Source of the DNA: Alteromonas sp. C1M14 | GTDB lineage: Bacteria; Pseudomonadota; Gammaproteobacteria; Enterobacterales; Alteromonadaceae | DNA: 64,000 nucleotides | Reading direction: 5' to 3' | Assembly (NCBI RefSeq): GCF_018860965.1 | Contig: NZ_JAHKQF010000002.1 | Location: forward strand, 248,001 to 312,000 | Part shown: piece by piece, positions 37,924-48,057 of the stretch | How positions within the stretch are numbered: position 1 is the stretch's first letter | How the letters are laid out: each line of letters opens with the position of its first letter | The notes under the pieces: model-generated | What the model saw: the letters and a program-made list of their open reading frames with translations, nothing else | Databases searched by the model: none | Told to the model about the DNA's origin: nothing | Made by a program: the position numbers and the translations under genes

Positions 37924-38931
37924 ATGGCTATTAAAATCGGTGTGTTTAGTAGTAATCCCTATGATGAAAGCTCGATAGGCGAGCAAGCAAATGAAGAGGT
38001 TGAGCTAAGTTATTTTTCTGCTCACCTCAACCTGCAAACAGTGCCTGTTTGTCAGGGGTTAGATGCGGTATGTGCCTTTGTGAATGACGATATCAGCGAA
38101 GACGTCATTGCCAAGCTTGCCGCACAAGGCGTGTCCCATATAGCCATGCGTTGTGCAGGTTACAATAACGTAGATATCGAGGCGGCTAAAAAACACAATA
38201 TCGCGATTTCCCATGTTCCCTCATACGGGCCTGAAGCGGTTGCCGAGCATGCCGTTGCCCTGATGCTCACGTTAAATCGTCGTATGCATAAAGCTTACAA
38301 TCGGGTGCGTGATGGCAATTTTAATCTGGATGGATTATTAGGCTTTAATATGGCGGGTAAAACCGTGGGCATAGTGGGAACAGGACAAATTGGCCAAGCC
38401 ACAGCAAAAATTTTACTGGGTTTTGGCTGTCACGTGTTATGTGTAGATCCCTACCCTAATCAAGAACTCATAGATGCGGGCGTAAAATACGTAGATATGG
38501 CGGCTTTGTTAAGCCAATCTCATATCATCTCGTTACATTGTCCACTAAATAATGATAGCTATCACCTCATCGACGCTGACGCCATCGCGCAGATGCAAAA
38601 AGGGGTAATGCTAATCAACACCTCTCGCGGCGGACTAGTGGATACCCAAGCACTGATTACCGGGCTTAAAACCCACAAAATTGGCTACCTTGGTTTAGAT
38701 GTGTATGAGATGGAATCTGAACTGTTTTTTAAGGATCATTCTTTTGAAATTATTCAAGATGATGTGTTTGAGCGATTATCGTCTTTTCACAATGTCCTGA
38801 TTACCGGTCATCAAGGTTTTTTTACAAAAGAAGCCCTCGCCCAAATTGCGACGACCACGCTGTTAAATATTAAACAATGGCATGATGGCACGGCCAGCCA
38901 AAGTACGTTTTTAGTCTTACCTAACCCGTAA
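37924..38931 (+). CDS. ldhA: D-lactate dehydrogenase, fermentative type
   Basis: A 335-aa NADH-dependent enzyme that reduces pyruvate to D-lactate. It matches enterobacterial LdhA along its length: RCAGYNNVDIEAAK, EAVAEHAVALMLTLNRR, GIVGTGQIG, NTSRGGLVD (catalytic Arg), LGLDVYEME (Glu) and LITGHQGF (His). AAGGA lies six bases before the ATG; the frame is open upstream, but that part overlaps mmsB. It is divergent from mmsB and monocistronic. Confidence 0.93.
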   Translation: MAIKIGVFSSNPYDESSIGEQANEEVELSYFSAHLNLQTVPVCQGLDAVCAFVNDDISEDVIAKLAAQGVSHIAMRCAGYNNVDIEAAKKHNIAISHVPSYGPEAVAEHAVALMLTLNRRMHKAYNRVRDGNFNLDGLLGFNMAGKTVGIVGTGQIGQATAKILLGFGCHVLCVDPYPNQELIDAGVKYVDMAALLSQSHIISLHCPLNNDSYHLIDADAIAQMQKGVMLINTSRGGLVDTQALITGLKTHKIGYLGLDVYEMESELFFKDHSFEIIQDDVFERLSSFHNVLITGHQGFFTKEALAQIATTTLLNIKQWHDGTASQSTFLVLPNP

Positions 38932-38954
38932 TAGGACAGGCAATTACCATGGGA

Positions 38955-39710
38955 CTAACCCGGTTTCTTTAACAATAAGTAGAAGTACTTGCCCAGCCAG
39001 TAATAAGGCGCTTGGAACATATAACGTCGTTCTAGTTCGACCAGTTGCTTAAACTGCTGATCATCGAACGACTTATCTTTCATGTAATCATGAAAGCACC
39101 GTATGCCCGCCATTTTCTCAACGACAAACCCTGCCCCTTGGGCATGCTCAATAACCGCCTTGGGTTTGAGTGGATTAGTTGGATTTAGTCGTACTTGATT
39201 TTTAACCTTCATCCCCTTGGCGATATAATCAAAATTGCCATAAAGCGCGTTAGAAAATAGGGCTGCATCCTTGTTAAAGAAACTTAAACTTAAGTAACTA
39301 CCCGGTTGCATCTGGTCATAGAATAATGAAATTGCCTCTAAGGGGGCGGCCAACCACTCCAGTACTGCATGGCAAATTAATAAATCAAAAGAAGACAAGG
39401 TCGTTAATGCCTGTATTTCACCCGGTGTAATGGTGACGTTAGGTACATTTTGAAGGTACTCACGGGCAATGGTGAGAATATCTTCGGACGCATCAAATAA
39501 AGTAACATGGTGACCTTCTTCAGCCATGGCTTTGGTCATGATCCCACTGCCCCCTCCTACATCCGCAATGTTCAAGGGCGATGCAGTGGCGACCGTTTCT
39601 TTGAGGGCTTCAAGTAACAGTAGATGTCGAAGTTTGCCTTTTGTGGTGCCATAAATATTTTTAACAAACTTATCGGCAATGCCATCAAAAATCTGGTCGG
39701 TTTCTTTCAT
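38955..39710 (-). CDS. cmoM: tRNA 5-carboxymethoxyuridine methyltransferase
   Basis: SAM-dependent methyltransferase that turns cmo5U into its methyl ester at the tRNA wobble position. The 251-aa protein has the CmoM signature NIYGTTKGKLR, the SAM motif ADVGGGSGIM, and the C-terminal RCFHDYMKDK and LERRYMFQAPY blocks shared with E. coli CmoM. It starts one base after the stop of the Nif3-like gene, so the two are coupled. trhO, which makes the ho5U precursor, is also encoded in this window. Confidence 0.93.
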   Translation of the reverse strand: MKETDQIFDGIADKFVKNIYGTTKGKLRHLLLLEALKETVATASPLNIADVGGGSGIMTKAMAEEGHHVTLFDASEDILTIAREYLQNVPNVTITPGEIQALTTLSSFDLLICHAVLEWLAAPLEAISLFYDQMQPGSYLSLSFFNKDAALFSNALYGNFDYIAKGMKVKNQVRLNPTNPLKPKAVIEHAQGAGFVVEKMAGIRCFHDYMKDKSFDDQQFKQLVELERRYMFQAPYYWLGKYFYLLLKKPG

Positions 39711-39711
39711 T

Positions 39712-40473
39712 TTAGGCTGGGTTATCAATATCAATAAATTGAACGGTTACAGGCAATTTCGACCCCACCCATTCGCCCACTGCTTTAACCCCATATCGCT
39801 CTGTGGCATGGTGCCCTGCAGCATAAAAATGGATGTTCATTTCTCTGGCAATATGAATGGTCTGTTCTGAGACCTCACCGGTTATAAAGGCATCAACGCC
39901 CGCTTGCGCCGCTTGTTCGATATAGCCTTGGCCACCGCCGGTGCACCACGCCACCGTTTTAACAATGGCGTTTTTATCACCTTCGTGCAACACGGCGCGC
40001 CCCAGCTGCGTTGCAATATGGGCGTGTAATTCTCCTGCCCTTACCGGTTTAGCGGTGTCAGCGCTATAGACAATGCCATTGGGTTTAAGAGAAGGTAGCG
40101 GCGCGAGATTTTTAAAGCCAAGTAACTCCCCCAATTGCACGTTATTGCCTTGTTTAGGGTGAACATCAATAGGAAGATGATAAGCAATTAAGTTAATATT
40201 GTTGCCCAATAGCTGCCGAATACGCTGGGCTTTTATCCCTACTAAAGCGGGGTTTTCCCCTTTCCAAAAATACCCATGATGGACCAATAGAGCGTCAGCG
40301 TTTTCACTTATTGCACGATCAATAAGGGCTTGGGACGCTGTCACCCCAGTGACAAGGTGTTTAATGGTGTCTGTACCTTCTACTTGAAGACCATTGGGGC
40401 AATAATCGTTAAGTTGATGGGGTTGAAGCAGTTCATCAAGACATGCCATCAACTGCTGGCGAGTAACAGCCAT
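39712..40473 (-). CDS. Nif3-like dinuclear metal center protein (YbgI family)
   Basis: A 253-aa protein of the GTP cyclohydrolase I type 2/Nif3 family, which forms hexameric rings with two metals per subunit. It starts with LNDYCPNGLQVEG and has the ligand contexts LLVHHGYFWKG, AYHLPIDVH and the C-terminal HFYAAGHHATERYG. The function is not settled in the family. It is co-transcribed with cmoM by one-base spacing. Confidence 0.92.
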   Translation of the reverse strand: MAVTRQQLMACLDELLQPHQLNDYCPNGLQVEGTDTIKHLVTGVTASQALIDRAISENADALLVHHGYFWKGENPALVGIKAQRIRQLLGNNINLIAYHLPIDVHPKQGNNVQLGELLGFKNLAPLPSLKPNGIVYSADTAKPVRAGELHAHIATQLGRAVLHEGDKNAIVKTVAWCTGGGQGYIEQAAQAGVDAFITGEVSEQTIHIAREMNIHFYAAGHHATERYGVKAVGEWVGSKLPVTVQFIDIDNPA

Positions 40474-40515
40474 TATTTCTCCTTTAGACGGTTTTACTTA
40501 CAATGCATCGGGGGG

Positions 40516-41142
40516 TTATTTTGGTCCGGCTATACCGTAAGACACAAAGGGCACCATATGCATGATCACCGCTTTTATATCCACTTGTTCATCAAAATCG
40601 GCTTGGGCGATTTCGGTGAGAGCCTCACTTGAGGCCATGGAAAACACAAAGCTACCTAAAGCAAAGTGCATACGCCAAAACAATTCATCTTCATTCACGT
40701 CAGGTAAACAGCGACGGATAGTGGCAATGAGGTTGGCCACAGTGGCACCGTAGCTTGTCATAATAAATCGGCGCAAATGCCCTTGGGTTTCGGTATACCC
40801 CCGCCCAAGAAGCTGAACAAATAATTCGGTGCCATTTGGGCGCACCTGACTGAGGGTCATCATGGGCGAGACTAAAGACAGAAATAGCGATTCTATGCCC
40901 TTGGCCCCTTTTTCGACCTCAAATTGGTGTAAAACCTCATCGAATTGAGGCATTAAAATATCAAAATAACGCTTCAACACCTGTTGGATGAGATTTTTCT
41001 TGCTGCCAAAATGGTAATTGACTGACGCTAAATTCACATCAGCATAGGTGGTTATTGTGCGCATAGATGTATGCGCATACCCTTGCTGTGCAAATAAGGT
41101 TTCAGCCGCATTAAGAATGCTAGTTTTTGTTTCTTTTGCCAT
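40516..41142 (-). CDS. psrA: TetR-family regulator PsrA
   Basis: A 208-aa repressor of fatty acid beta-oxidation genes that responds to long-chain fatty acids. It aligns with Pseudomonas PsrA over its whole length: VNLASVNYHFGSKKNLIQ in the helix-turn-helix, then GHLRRFIM, ELFWRMHFALGSFVFSM and HMVPFVSYGIAG. It lies 13 bp downstream of sohB on the same strand. Its targets are probably outside this window; I did not find its operator here. Confidence 0.86.
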   Translation of the reverse strand: MAKETKTSILNAAETLFAQQGYAHTSMRTITTYADVNLASVNYHFGSKKNLIQQVLKRYFDILMPQFDEVLHQFEVEKGAKGIESLFLSLVSPMMTLSQVRPNGTELFVQLLGRGYTETQGHLRRFIMTSYGATVANLIATIRRCLPDVNEDELFWRMHFALGSFVFSMASSEALTEIAQADFDEQVDIKAVIMHMVPFVSYGIAGPK

Positions 41143-41155
41143 ACGGTTACAGGGC

Positions 41156-42178
41156 TTAGAACCAATGCCGAGCTTTGGAAAACAAACGCATCACAGACTT
41201 TTCAGCCACTGACGCCATAGATAGCCCCAGTTTTTCAGCCACATTTTTCTTAACGGTATATTTAACTGCAAATATTTCCCGTTCTGGATGATTGGACATA
41301 ATGTAATCATCCGACGTCATGATATCGTCTACCAAACCTAGAGACAGTGCTTCGTTACCTAACCAGACTTCACCGGTGGCCACTTTTTCAATATCCAAAG
41401 ACTGACGCTGAGACTGTACCCAATCTTTAAATTGCACATGGATATTTTCTAAATCTTTCTTAAACTTTTCGCGCCCTTCATCGGTATTTTCGCCAAACAC
41501 GGTTAAGGTTCTTTTGTAATCCCCCGCCGTGTGTTGTTCAAATTCTACATCATGCTTTTTCAATAACTTATTCACGTTAGGTATTTGTGCTAACACACCA
41601 ATCGAGCCGATGTAAGCAAACCGGGCTGAGAGTAATTTATCGGCAACACAGGCCATCATATAGCCCCCACTAGCGGCGACCTTATCTACCGCAATGGTTA
41701 ATGAAATGCCCTTTTCTTTTATTCTTTGTAATTGAGAGGCCGCTAATCCGTATCCGTGTACCACACCGCCACCGCTTTCTAATCGAACAAGGACTTCATC
41801 ATCGGCTTTTGCTACACACAACACCGCGGTGATTTCTTCCCGCAACCGTTCGACTTCGTGCGCATCCATAGAACCTTCAAAATCAAGCACGAATAAACGG
41901 GACGCTTCTTCTTTTTGCTTGCTTTGCGCTTTTTGTTTTTTCTCTTCTTTTTTCTGTTCTTTGGCCAGCTTCTTCATTGCCGTTTTATCTAACAGCACCG
42001 AGCGAGCATACTGGGTAACATCATTGAGTTGTGATGTGAGCGACGTCATTTCCAGGTGTCCCTTGCCAGGTCGTTGTCGACTAGCGCTGCCAATTATGGC
42101 CACAAGCACAATAACGAATGCGATCACAAGCGTGACGGCTTTAGCAAGAAACAATCCGTATTCGTACAAAAACTCCAA
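41156..42178 (-). CDS. sohB: SohB family S49 peptidase
   Basis: A 340-aa inner-membrane serine peptidase of the signal peptide peptidase A family. An N-terminal transmembrane helix (VTLVIAFVIVLVAIIG) is followed by a very charged Lys/Glu/Gln stretch of about 40 residues, then the S49 domain with VRLESGGGVVHGYG, the catalytic Ser in KVAASGGYMMA and SARFAYIGSIGV. The start is TTG at 42178 with AGGAG six bases upstream. psrA follows at 13 bp. The natural substrate is unknown. Confidence 0.93.
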   Translation of the reverse strand: MEFLYEYGLFLAKAVTLVIAFVIVLVAIIGSASRQRPGKGHLEMTSLTSQLNDVTQYARSVLLDKTAMKKLAKEQKKEEKKQKAQSKQKEEASRLFVLDFEGSMDAHEVERLREEITAVLCVAKADDEVLVRLESGGGVVHGYGLAASQLQRIKEKGISLTIAVDKVAASGGYMMACVADKLLSARFAYIGSIGVLAQIPNVNKLLKKHDVEFEQHTAGDYKRTLTVFGENTDEGREKFKKDLENIHVQFKDWVQSQRQSLDIEKVATGEVWLGNEALSLGLVDDIMTSDDYIMSNHPEREIFAVKYTVKKNVAEKLGLSMASVAEKSVMRLFSKARHWF

Positions 42179-42316
42179 ACTACTCTCCTGTTTACTAACA
42201 AGGTTAAAACGAATCAGCGATGTGAATCGAAAAACATAAGGTGTCAAAATAGCGCTATAGTTTACCAGTGTTTTTTATAGCTTACGACAGACTTATTTAT
42301 TCAGGGTTACCGACAT

Positions 42317-42347
42317 AAAAAAGGCCGACTTAATGCCGGCCTTTTTT
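42317..42347. terminator. Rho-independent terminator downstream of the lipase gene
   Basis: Stem AAAAAAGGCCG / CGGCCTTTTTT with a 9-base loop, 12 bp past the lipase stop on the minus strand. It also lies in front of sohB on the same strand, so it should separate the lipase transcript from sohB. Confidence 0.85.
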
Positions 42348-42358
42348 CACAGCGAGCG

Positions 42359-44959
42359 TTAGTTTTCCACAACGCTAGTATTTGTCACCGGTAAAACGGC
42401 AGCGTCAGTCGCGAAATATGTCGCCACCTCGGTTTGCATTTCAACCGTCGTTGCCGCACTTGCTGTAGGGCTAAGGCTCGACGCATGGGCGCCCTCGGTA
42501 AACCTTACCCAGCCACTCACATCCGTGCCTGTCTGCGTAGTACTTACCGTATCAAGACCAATTAAATTGGCCAGCGGCGCCTGGCCAGATAAGGGGATCG
42601 CCGTTGTTACAGGGATCACCTGATCTGATAAGTTAGTCTCACCGCCATCGCCTACCACCGTCATCATATGAACCGGGGTATTGTCACCTAAGGACTGTGC
42701 ATAGTTGGTAGGATCCGCGGCATCGAGTACCGTTTGAGCGGCAAAGGCGAATTCGTTGAATACACTTTCCACCGACGCTAACTGGGTTTCAGTCAGGTTA
42801 TTTAAAAAGAGGGTAACCGCCTCGACTAATTGGGATTGAGACACCTCTGTGGTGTCGTATAGTTGCACCAGTAAACTTTGAAAATCTTCGGACGCTTGGG
42901 ATAACAATAAGCCTTTTATAAGGGGCCCAAAGGAGGGCGATTCAATTAAAAATTGCGCTAAGCCGCCTCCCGGTGACTCTAATGAAGCGGCTTGCACGGT
43001 GTAAAGCCCATTTAATGCCGCAAGGTCGCCATCCATGGAGTCGTTAGTTAACGACGCAAATTCACTGCCGGCAATAGCACCTAACGATACCCCCATAAAA
43101 TACACCTTCGACATATCAAAAGTGGCCACTTGTTGAGCGGTTTGATCATCAATGGCATTTAGACCAAGACGCAAGCCAAGTAAATCAGCCACACTTTGAC
43201 GTACATTGTCTCTTGCCGTAGGCAACGAACTTAAATTCATAAAATGGGTAGCGCTGATATTGGTGGCATTGATGTCATCACTGCCGTCACCATCCACATC
43301 ATAGCCCCGCTCACCATGTAACGGCTGATCTATGGCTATCGTAGCTATGCCCGCAACAGATAAAGCGCCACTAATGGCAAGCATATCTTCTTTTTGACTG
43401 GTGATCCCATGCATTAAGATAGCCACAGGCCAGCCAGTCGCCGGTTCGCTAAGGCTATAACCAAGGGCTGCCGCCGTTTCAATATCCGGCACCGTAACCT
43501 GTACGTTTAAGGAATTTTGTACACGACTTTCTGGTAGCGGATTAAACTTCGTTATATTCCGCGCGCTATCGATCATTTCGCCATTAACCCGAAGATCAGC
43601 CAAACCGATTTGGTCACACAAGGTATAATTGGGCCCAGGTACCGCGCTGCCTAGAACGTCATCTGATAAGCTTGCCAGTATGATGCCGCTGTCACATGAG
43701 GCTTGCCAAAAAGTGGTTAAAGGTGCAGTTGGATCTTCTGTCGAAGGTTCACTGAGATAATACGGTAAGGTGATCCCTCCATCGTAACGGGCTGCCACAC
43801 ACAGTGCACCGGTTTCGGCCAAAATTTCTGATGAAATTGCCACAGCAAAATCGTTTAATGCCCCCCAACTTTCAGCTAGTGCCCCAGAATAAGTGGCCAC
43901 TAAACCTGAACAGGACTTAAGGCTATCAAACCCGCCCCCAGCGAGGGTCGCTTCGATAGTGGGAATATAACCACTTAATGCATCAGGTAAACTGTCGATA
44001 CCAAGAGAAACGGCACCCGTTAAGGTGTCGTCATCAATCAGTGAGAGTTTTTCAAGGGCTGTGGGATCCTCAGTGGAATCGAAAATAGAGACCACTGGCA
44101 GCGACTCTGCTGCGCTTGGATCACCGGCTGCAGCTCGGGCAGCATATTCTGCCACCATGACCGACTTGATGGTTTTCAGTGCAATATCGGTACTTTGCGT
44201 AGTAAACGCAGACACGTAAGAAATATCTTCTCTTGCGTACCCAGCGTCAATAATTGGATCAACTAGAGTGTTAACCAATGTTTGTAATAATAATTGATCA
44301 TCAGTACTTAATGGCAAGGTATTGATATCTTGGCGCACGAGTTCCCAAGAAGTTGAGCCCTTCACCGCTTTACCGGAAGAATCTTTCAAATCGGTGGTGA
44401 CCACCAACATATAACCCTGAGCAGCCTTAAGTGGCTTCAATGGCACCACTGAAATTGTGTCATCATCCACTAAGGACAGCACAAAGTCTTCACCATATTG
44501 CAGCGCACCATTCAGTTTACATCCAGATGAAGGCAATGAGGCGGTAGCGCAATCAGGATCGCTTTGATCAAGGCCTAGGGTTGCTTCATACAGGTGCACG
44601 CCGGCAGACAACGTTGACGCATCGAGTGCTACGCCATCAGGGGTTTCTACATCAATGACGAACGGTTGTTGCGTGGACCAACCATCCACCACATTCATCG
44701 CATTGATGGGATCACTAAAATCGTTTGCGTCCTCAACGGGGATATTCAATGTATAGTCGAAAAAGCCATCGTCCCCCGGCAACATCAGGATATCGTTAGG
44801 AATGTTGAGGTTGCCATTGCTAGGATCGAAAACAATTCTAGAAAAAGCTGTTTCCACTGGCGTGTCAGCAATAATATCTTCCAGTGTGTCGTTCGAGCCA
44901 CCGCAACCCGCTAAACCCAGTGCCAGGGCAACACTGGTACTAATCATGAGTTTTCTCAT
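42359..44959 (-). CDS. VolA/Pla-1 family lipase, outer-membrane lipoprotein
   Basis: An 866-aa predicted surface lipoprotein lipase. The signal peptide MRKLMISTSVALALGLAGC ends in a lipobox, followed by GGSN. The middle and C-terminal parts have an alpha/beta hydrolase core: LMHGITSQKEDM, then YFMGVSLGAIAGSEF with S625 as the nucleophile. The VolA group hydrolyses lysophosphatidylcholine at the surface in Vibrio. GGGGG lies five bases before the ATG, which with the signal peptide fixes the start, although the frame is open further. It is monocistronic. Confidence 0.9.
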   Translation of the reverse strand: MRKLMISTSVALALGLAGCGGSNDTLEDIIADTPVETAFSRIVFDPSNGNLNIPNDILMLPGDDGFFDYTLNIPVEDANDFSDPINAMNVVDGWSTQQPFVIDVETPDGVALDASTLSAGVHLYEATLGLDQSDPDCATASLPSSGCKLNGALQYGEDFVLSLVDDDTISVVPLKPLKAAQGYMLVVTTDLKDSSGKAVKGSTSWELVRQDINTLPLSTDDQLLLQTLVNTLVDPIIDAGYAREDISYVSAFTTQSTDIALKTIKSVMVAEYAARAAAGDPSAAESLPVVSIFDSTEDPTALEKLSLIDDDTLTGAVSLGIDSLPDALSGYIPTIEATLAGGGFDSLKSCSGLVATYSGALAESWGALNDFAVAISSEILAETGALCVAARYDGGITLPYYLSEPSTEDPTAPLTTFWQASCDSGIILASLSDDVLGSAVPGPNYTLCDQIGLADLRVNGEMIDSARNITKFNPLPESRVQNSLNVQVTVPDIETAAALGYSLSEPATGWPVAILMHGITSQKEDMLAISGALSVAGIATIAIDQPLHGERGYDVDGDGSDDINATNISATHFMNLSSLPTARDNVRQSVADLLGLRLGLNAIDDQTAQQVATFDMSKVYFMGVSLGAIAGSEFASLTNDSMDGDLAALNGLYTVQAASLESPGGGLAQFLIESPSFGPLIKGLLLSQASEDFQSLLVQLYDTTEVSQSQLVEAVTLFLNNLTETQLASVESVFNEFAFAAQTVLDAADPTNYAQSLGDNTPVHMMTVVGDGGETNLSDQVIPVTTAIPLSGQAPLANLIGLDTVSTTQTGTDVSGWVRFTEGAHASSLSPTASAATTVEMQTEVATYFATDAAVLPVTNTSVVEN

Positions 44960-45251
44960 TAAACCCCCTAAATTAACTTTATCGTTATTGTCTGTATTCA
45001 CACGGATTTACGCACTTATGCTTGTCAGCATGACAGTTATGAGCATGGATGCAAACTCGTATGACCAGTTGTATATAGCTCAATATTATGGGGTTTGCGA
45101 TTATTTTGCAAAGTTTTGTTAACAAATCGTACATTTATTTGTTACGAGATGCTTTTCTATCGCCACTCGACAAAGGGCATGGTAGTCATTAATAATAGCC
45201 AGATTTTTGTTATTATGATTTTTTTTCGGTTAGTAAAAGGTTTTTGTTTGT

Positions 45252-45998
45252 ATGCACAATAGTTACCAAGCGCCTGCAGCGCTTTTGAACAACAAGACCA
45301 TTCTCATTACCGGCGCCGGTGATGGTATTGGAGCAGAGGCCGCCAAAACCTATGCGCGTCATGGCGCTACCTGTATATTGCTGGGAAGAACGGTATCTAA
45401 GCTCGAAGCCGTGTATGACAGTATAGTTAGTGAAGGGAGCCGTGAGCCTGCGATTATTCCGTTAGATTTAAAAGGCGCAACTAAAAAACATTATCAAGAC
45501 ATGACACAAACGATCATCGACCAGTTTGGCCAACTTGATGGGGTTCTTCACAATGCCTCTCAATTGGGTCACTTAAGTGTTTTTGCTGATATTCCAGAAG
45601 ATGAATGGCTAACGGTTATGCAGGTTAACGTCAATGCTACCGCATTAATGACCCAAGCATTAATGCCGGCGTTATTAAAAGCTGAACACCCCTCTGTGAT
45701 ATTTACCAGTTCTAGTGTTGGCCGTAAAGGACGCGCATTTTGGGGGACCTATGCAGTATCTAAATTTGCCACTGAAGGTATGATGCAGGTGTTAGCCTGT
45801 GAATATGAAAATCAATCGATTCGCTTTAATTGCATTAATCCTGGGGCAACCCGCACGGCCATGCGCGCAAGTGCCTTCCCCGCAGAAGATCCACAAACAC
45901 TAAAAACCCCACAACAAATTATGCCCGCCTATTTATATTTGATGGGCAAAGATAGCGCCACCGTTAACGGGCAAACCTTAGATTGTCAGCCTAAATAA
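45252..45998 (+). CDS. yciK: Short-chain dehydrogenase/reductase, YciK type
   Basis: A 248-aa NAD(P)-binding oxidoreductase with TGAGDGIG, LHNASQLG, the catalytic SSSVG and YAVSKFA (Tyr-x3-Lys). The N-terminal preamble YQAPAALLNNKTILITGAG and the family ending are YciK-like. The substrate is unknown in the family. It is monocistronic and ends in a shared hairpin. The 250 bp upstream are AT-rich and hold the divergent promoters with the lipase gene. Confidence 0.9.
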   Translation: MHNSYQAPAALLNNKTILITGAGDGIGAEAAKTYARHGATCILLGRTVSKLEAVYDSIVSEGSREPAIIPLDLKGATKKHYQDMTQTIIDQFGQLDGVLHNASQLGHLSVFADIPEDEWLTVMQVNVNATALMTQALMPALLKAEHPSVIFTSSSVGRKGRAFWGTYAVSKFATEGMMQVLACEYENQSIRFNCINPGATRTAMRASAFPAEDPQTLKTPQQIMPAYLYLMGKDSATVNGQTLDCQPK

Positions 45999-46012
45999 AT
46001 ATTTCTTGTATA

Positions 46013-46042
46013 AAAAAAGCCGCGTTCTAAAGCGGCTTTTTT
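46013..46042. terminator. Bidirectional rho-independent terminator
   Basis: Stem AAAAAAGCCGC / GCGGCTTTTTT with an 8-base loop between the convergent yciK-type gene and glnS. Confidence 0.9.
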
Positions 46043-46063
46043 ATATGCTTGATAGGCAATGGC

Positions 46064-47728
46064 TTAGTCGCCTATTTTGGCCCATGTGTCCCGCAGACCC
46101 ACGGTGCGATTAAACACTTTGCATTCGCTAGAGGCCGTTTTATCAAGGCAGAAATACCCGGTGCGCTCAAACTGCCATCCGCCAGCAGAAGGATTTACGT
46201 TCAGTCCGGCTTCTACCACACCTTTTTTAACCACAAGAGAATCTGGATTAATTACATCGGTAAAATTCTCTTCCGCCCCAGGGTTAGGTACATTGAAGAG
46301 CCGATCATAAAGACGAAACTCTGCATCTTCACCTGACATAGCATCAACCCAATGGATCACACCTTTTACTTTGCGACCATCTGCCGGATCTTTACCCAGT
46401 GTGTCTGGATCATATTGGCAATATACGACGGTTACATTGCCTTCTTCGTCTTTATCAACCCGTACGGCTTTGACAACGTAAGCATTACGTAATCTTACTT
46501 CTTTATCTAGCACTAAGCGCTTGAATTTTTTATTTGCAGACTCTCTAAAATCGTCGGCTTCAATCCATACTTCACGGCTAAAGGTAATCTGACGCTTGCC
46601 CATTGATTCATCATTAGGATGATTAGGGGCGTTAAGGGTTTCTACCTGACCTTCAGGATAATTTTCAATAACAACTTTAATGGGGTTAAGTACAGCCATC
46701 GCCCGGGGCGCGGCTACATTTAAGTCATCGCGGATACAGGCTTCAAGCATGCCCATTTCCACCATGTTATCCATTTTTGTTACCCCTATACGTTTACAGA
46801 ATTCGCGTACTGAAGCTGGGGTATAACCCCGACGGCGCAATCCTGCCACGGTGGGCATACGGGGATCATCCCACCCATCTACATGGTTTTCTTCCACGAG
46901 CTGAATGAGTCGACGTTTACTTAACACAGTGTACTCAAGATTAAGCCGTGAAAATTCATATTGTCTGGGAGTACAGTCGATACTGATATTGTCAATCACC
47001 CAGTCATACAAACGTCGGTTATCTTGGAATTCCAGCGTACATAAAGAGTGAGTAATTCCCTCAATGGCATCAGAAATACAATGAGTGAAATCATACATGG
47101 GATAAACACACCATTTATCACCGGTTTGATGGTGATGAGCAAATTTCACACGATAGATAACTGGGTCTCGCAAACACATAAAGGGCGAAGCCATATCGAT
47201 TTTTGCACGCAAACTACACTGACCTTCGGCGTATTCCCCAGCGGTCATTTTTTCGAATTCACGTCGATTGGTATCGGCATCTGTATCCCGATAAGGACTA
47301 TTCTTACCAGGTTGAGTAAGCGTGCCCCGCATTTCTCTCATTTCGTCCTGACTGGAGAAATCCACATAAGCTAACCCTTTGTCGATAAGTTCGAGGGCAT
47401 AACCATGTAATTTTTCAAAGTAATCTGAAGAATATCGTGCATCACCGTCCCATTGAAAACCGAGCCAGTTCACATCTTCTTTGATTGCATTGACATACGC
47501 GATGTCTTCTTTTACCGGATTGGTATCGTCAAAGCGCAGATTACAGGTGCCCTGATAATCGGCGGCGACACCGAAATTCAAACAAATTGATTTTGCATGG
47601 CCGATGTGTAGAAAACCGTTTGGTTCGGGAGGAAAGCGTGTCTTGATTGTATCGTGCACACCTGCTGCCAAATCTTTTTCAATAATTTGCCGAATAAAAT
47701 TGGTCGGATGGTTGTCCGTCTCCGCCAT
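46064..47728 (-). CDS. glnS: Glutaminyl-tRNA synthetase
   Basis: Charges tRNA-Gln with glutamine. The class I HIGH motif is seen as [11 protein letters not shown] near residue 40, and the KMSKS-type loop as VLSKRRL. At 554 aa it matches the enterobacterial enzyme and includes the C-terminal anticodon-binding beta-barrels (for example [11 protein letters not shown]). AAGGG lies four bases before the ATG. It is monocistronic. About 330 bp upstream contain a possible small ORF. Confidence 0.97.
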   Translation of the reverse strand: MAETDNHPTNFIRQIIEKDLAAGVHDTIKTRFPPEPNGFLHIGHAKSICLNFGVAADYQGTCNLRFDDTNPVKEDIAYVNAIKEDVNWLGFQWDGDARYSSDYFEKLHGYALELIDKGLAYVDFSSQDEMREMRGTLTQPGKNSPYRDTDADTNRREFEKMTAGEYAEGQCSLRAKIDMASPFMCLRDPVIYRVKFAHHHQTGDKWCVYPMYDFTHCISDAIEGITHSLCTLEFQDNRRLYDWVIDNISIDCTPRQYEFSRLNLEYTVLSKRRLIQLVEENHVDGWDDPRMPTVAGLRRRGYTPASVREFCKRIGVTKMDNMVEMGMLEACIRDDLNVAAPRAMAVLNPIKVVIENYPEGQVETLNAPNHPNDESMGKRQITFSREVWIEADDFRESANKKFKRLVLDKEVRLRNAYVVKAVRVDKDEEGNVTVVYCQYDPDTLGKDPADGRKVKGVIHWVDAMSGEDAEFRLYDRLFNVPNPGAEENFTDVINPDSLVVKKGVVEAGLNVNPSAGGWQFERTGYFCLDKTASSECKVFNRTVGLRDTWAKIGD

Positions 47729-48057
47729 TCGCCCTTACCCCTTATCTTATGTTGTTTGCAATGGAAGGATTCGATTATACCCTGTCGTCGGTGTGCTCAC
47801 TACGATTAATTACCCCCCCAGTTACTAGCCGCTCAATTTTACCGCATCCAGTGGATTAACCGCGATATGGGCGCACCAAAATAGAAGGTAGTTCTCCGCC
47901 GATTTTAAAAGCCCGTAAGGCTCCCTTTCCTATCGCACCACGGTAAAGCATCACGTGTAAAAAATACTGACACATATAAAAAGTCAATAATGGGGGGAAA
48001 TCACAGGAAAAAGGAGCAAACATGCAATAAAGTCATGTTTGCTACCGACGCGCTAAT
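47729..48057. other. Intergenic region upstream of glnS
   Basis: About 330 bp between glnS and the acyltransferase-like gene, both on the minus strand. It must hold the glnS promoter. The part from about 47856 to 47975 contains a protein-like 39-codon ORF on the minus strand (reported separately), with a TTGACT hexamer just upstream of it at about 47980-47988. No tRNA or strong terminator hairpin was found. Confidence 0.5.
47856..47975 (-). CDS. Possible 39-aa small ORF or remnant upstream of glnS
   Basis: An ATG-started frame of 39 codons with a composition like real protein (MCQYFLHVMLYRGAIGKG, then RAFKIGGELPSIL and a VRPYRG end). It has no visible Shine-Dalgarno sequence at this ATG or at the internal ATG. 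It could be a small protein, a leader, or the tail of a decayed gene. I recognise no family. Confidence 0.25.
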   Translation of the reverse strand: MCQYFLHVMLYRGAIGKGALRAFKIGGELPSILVRPYRG

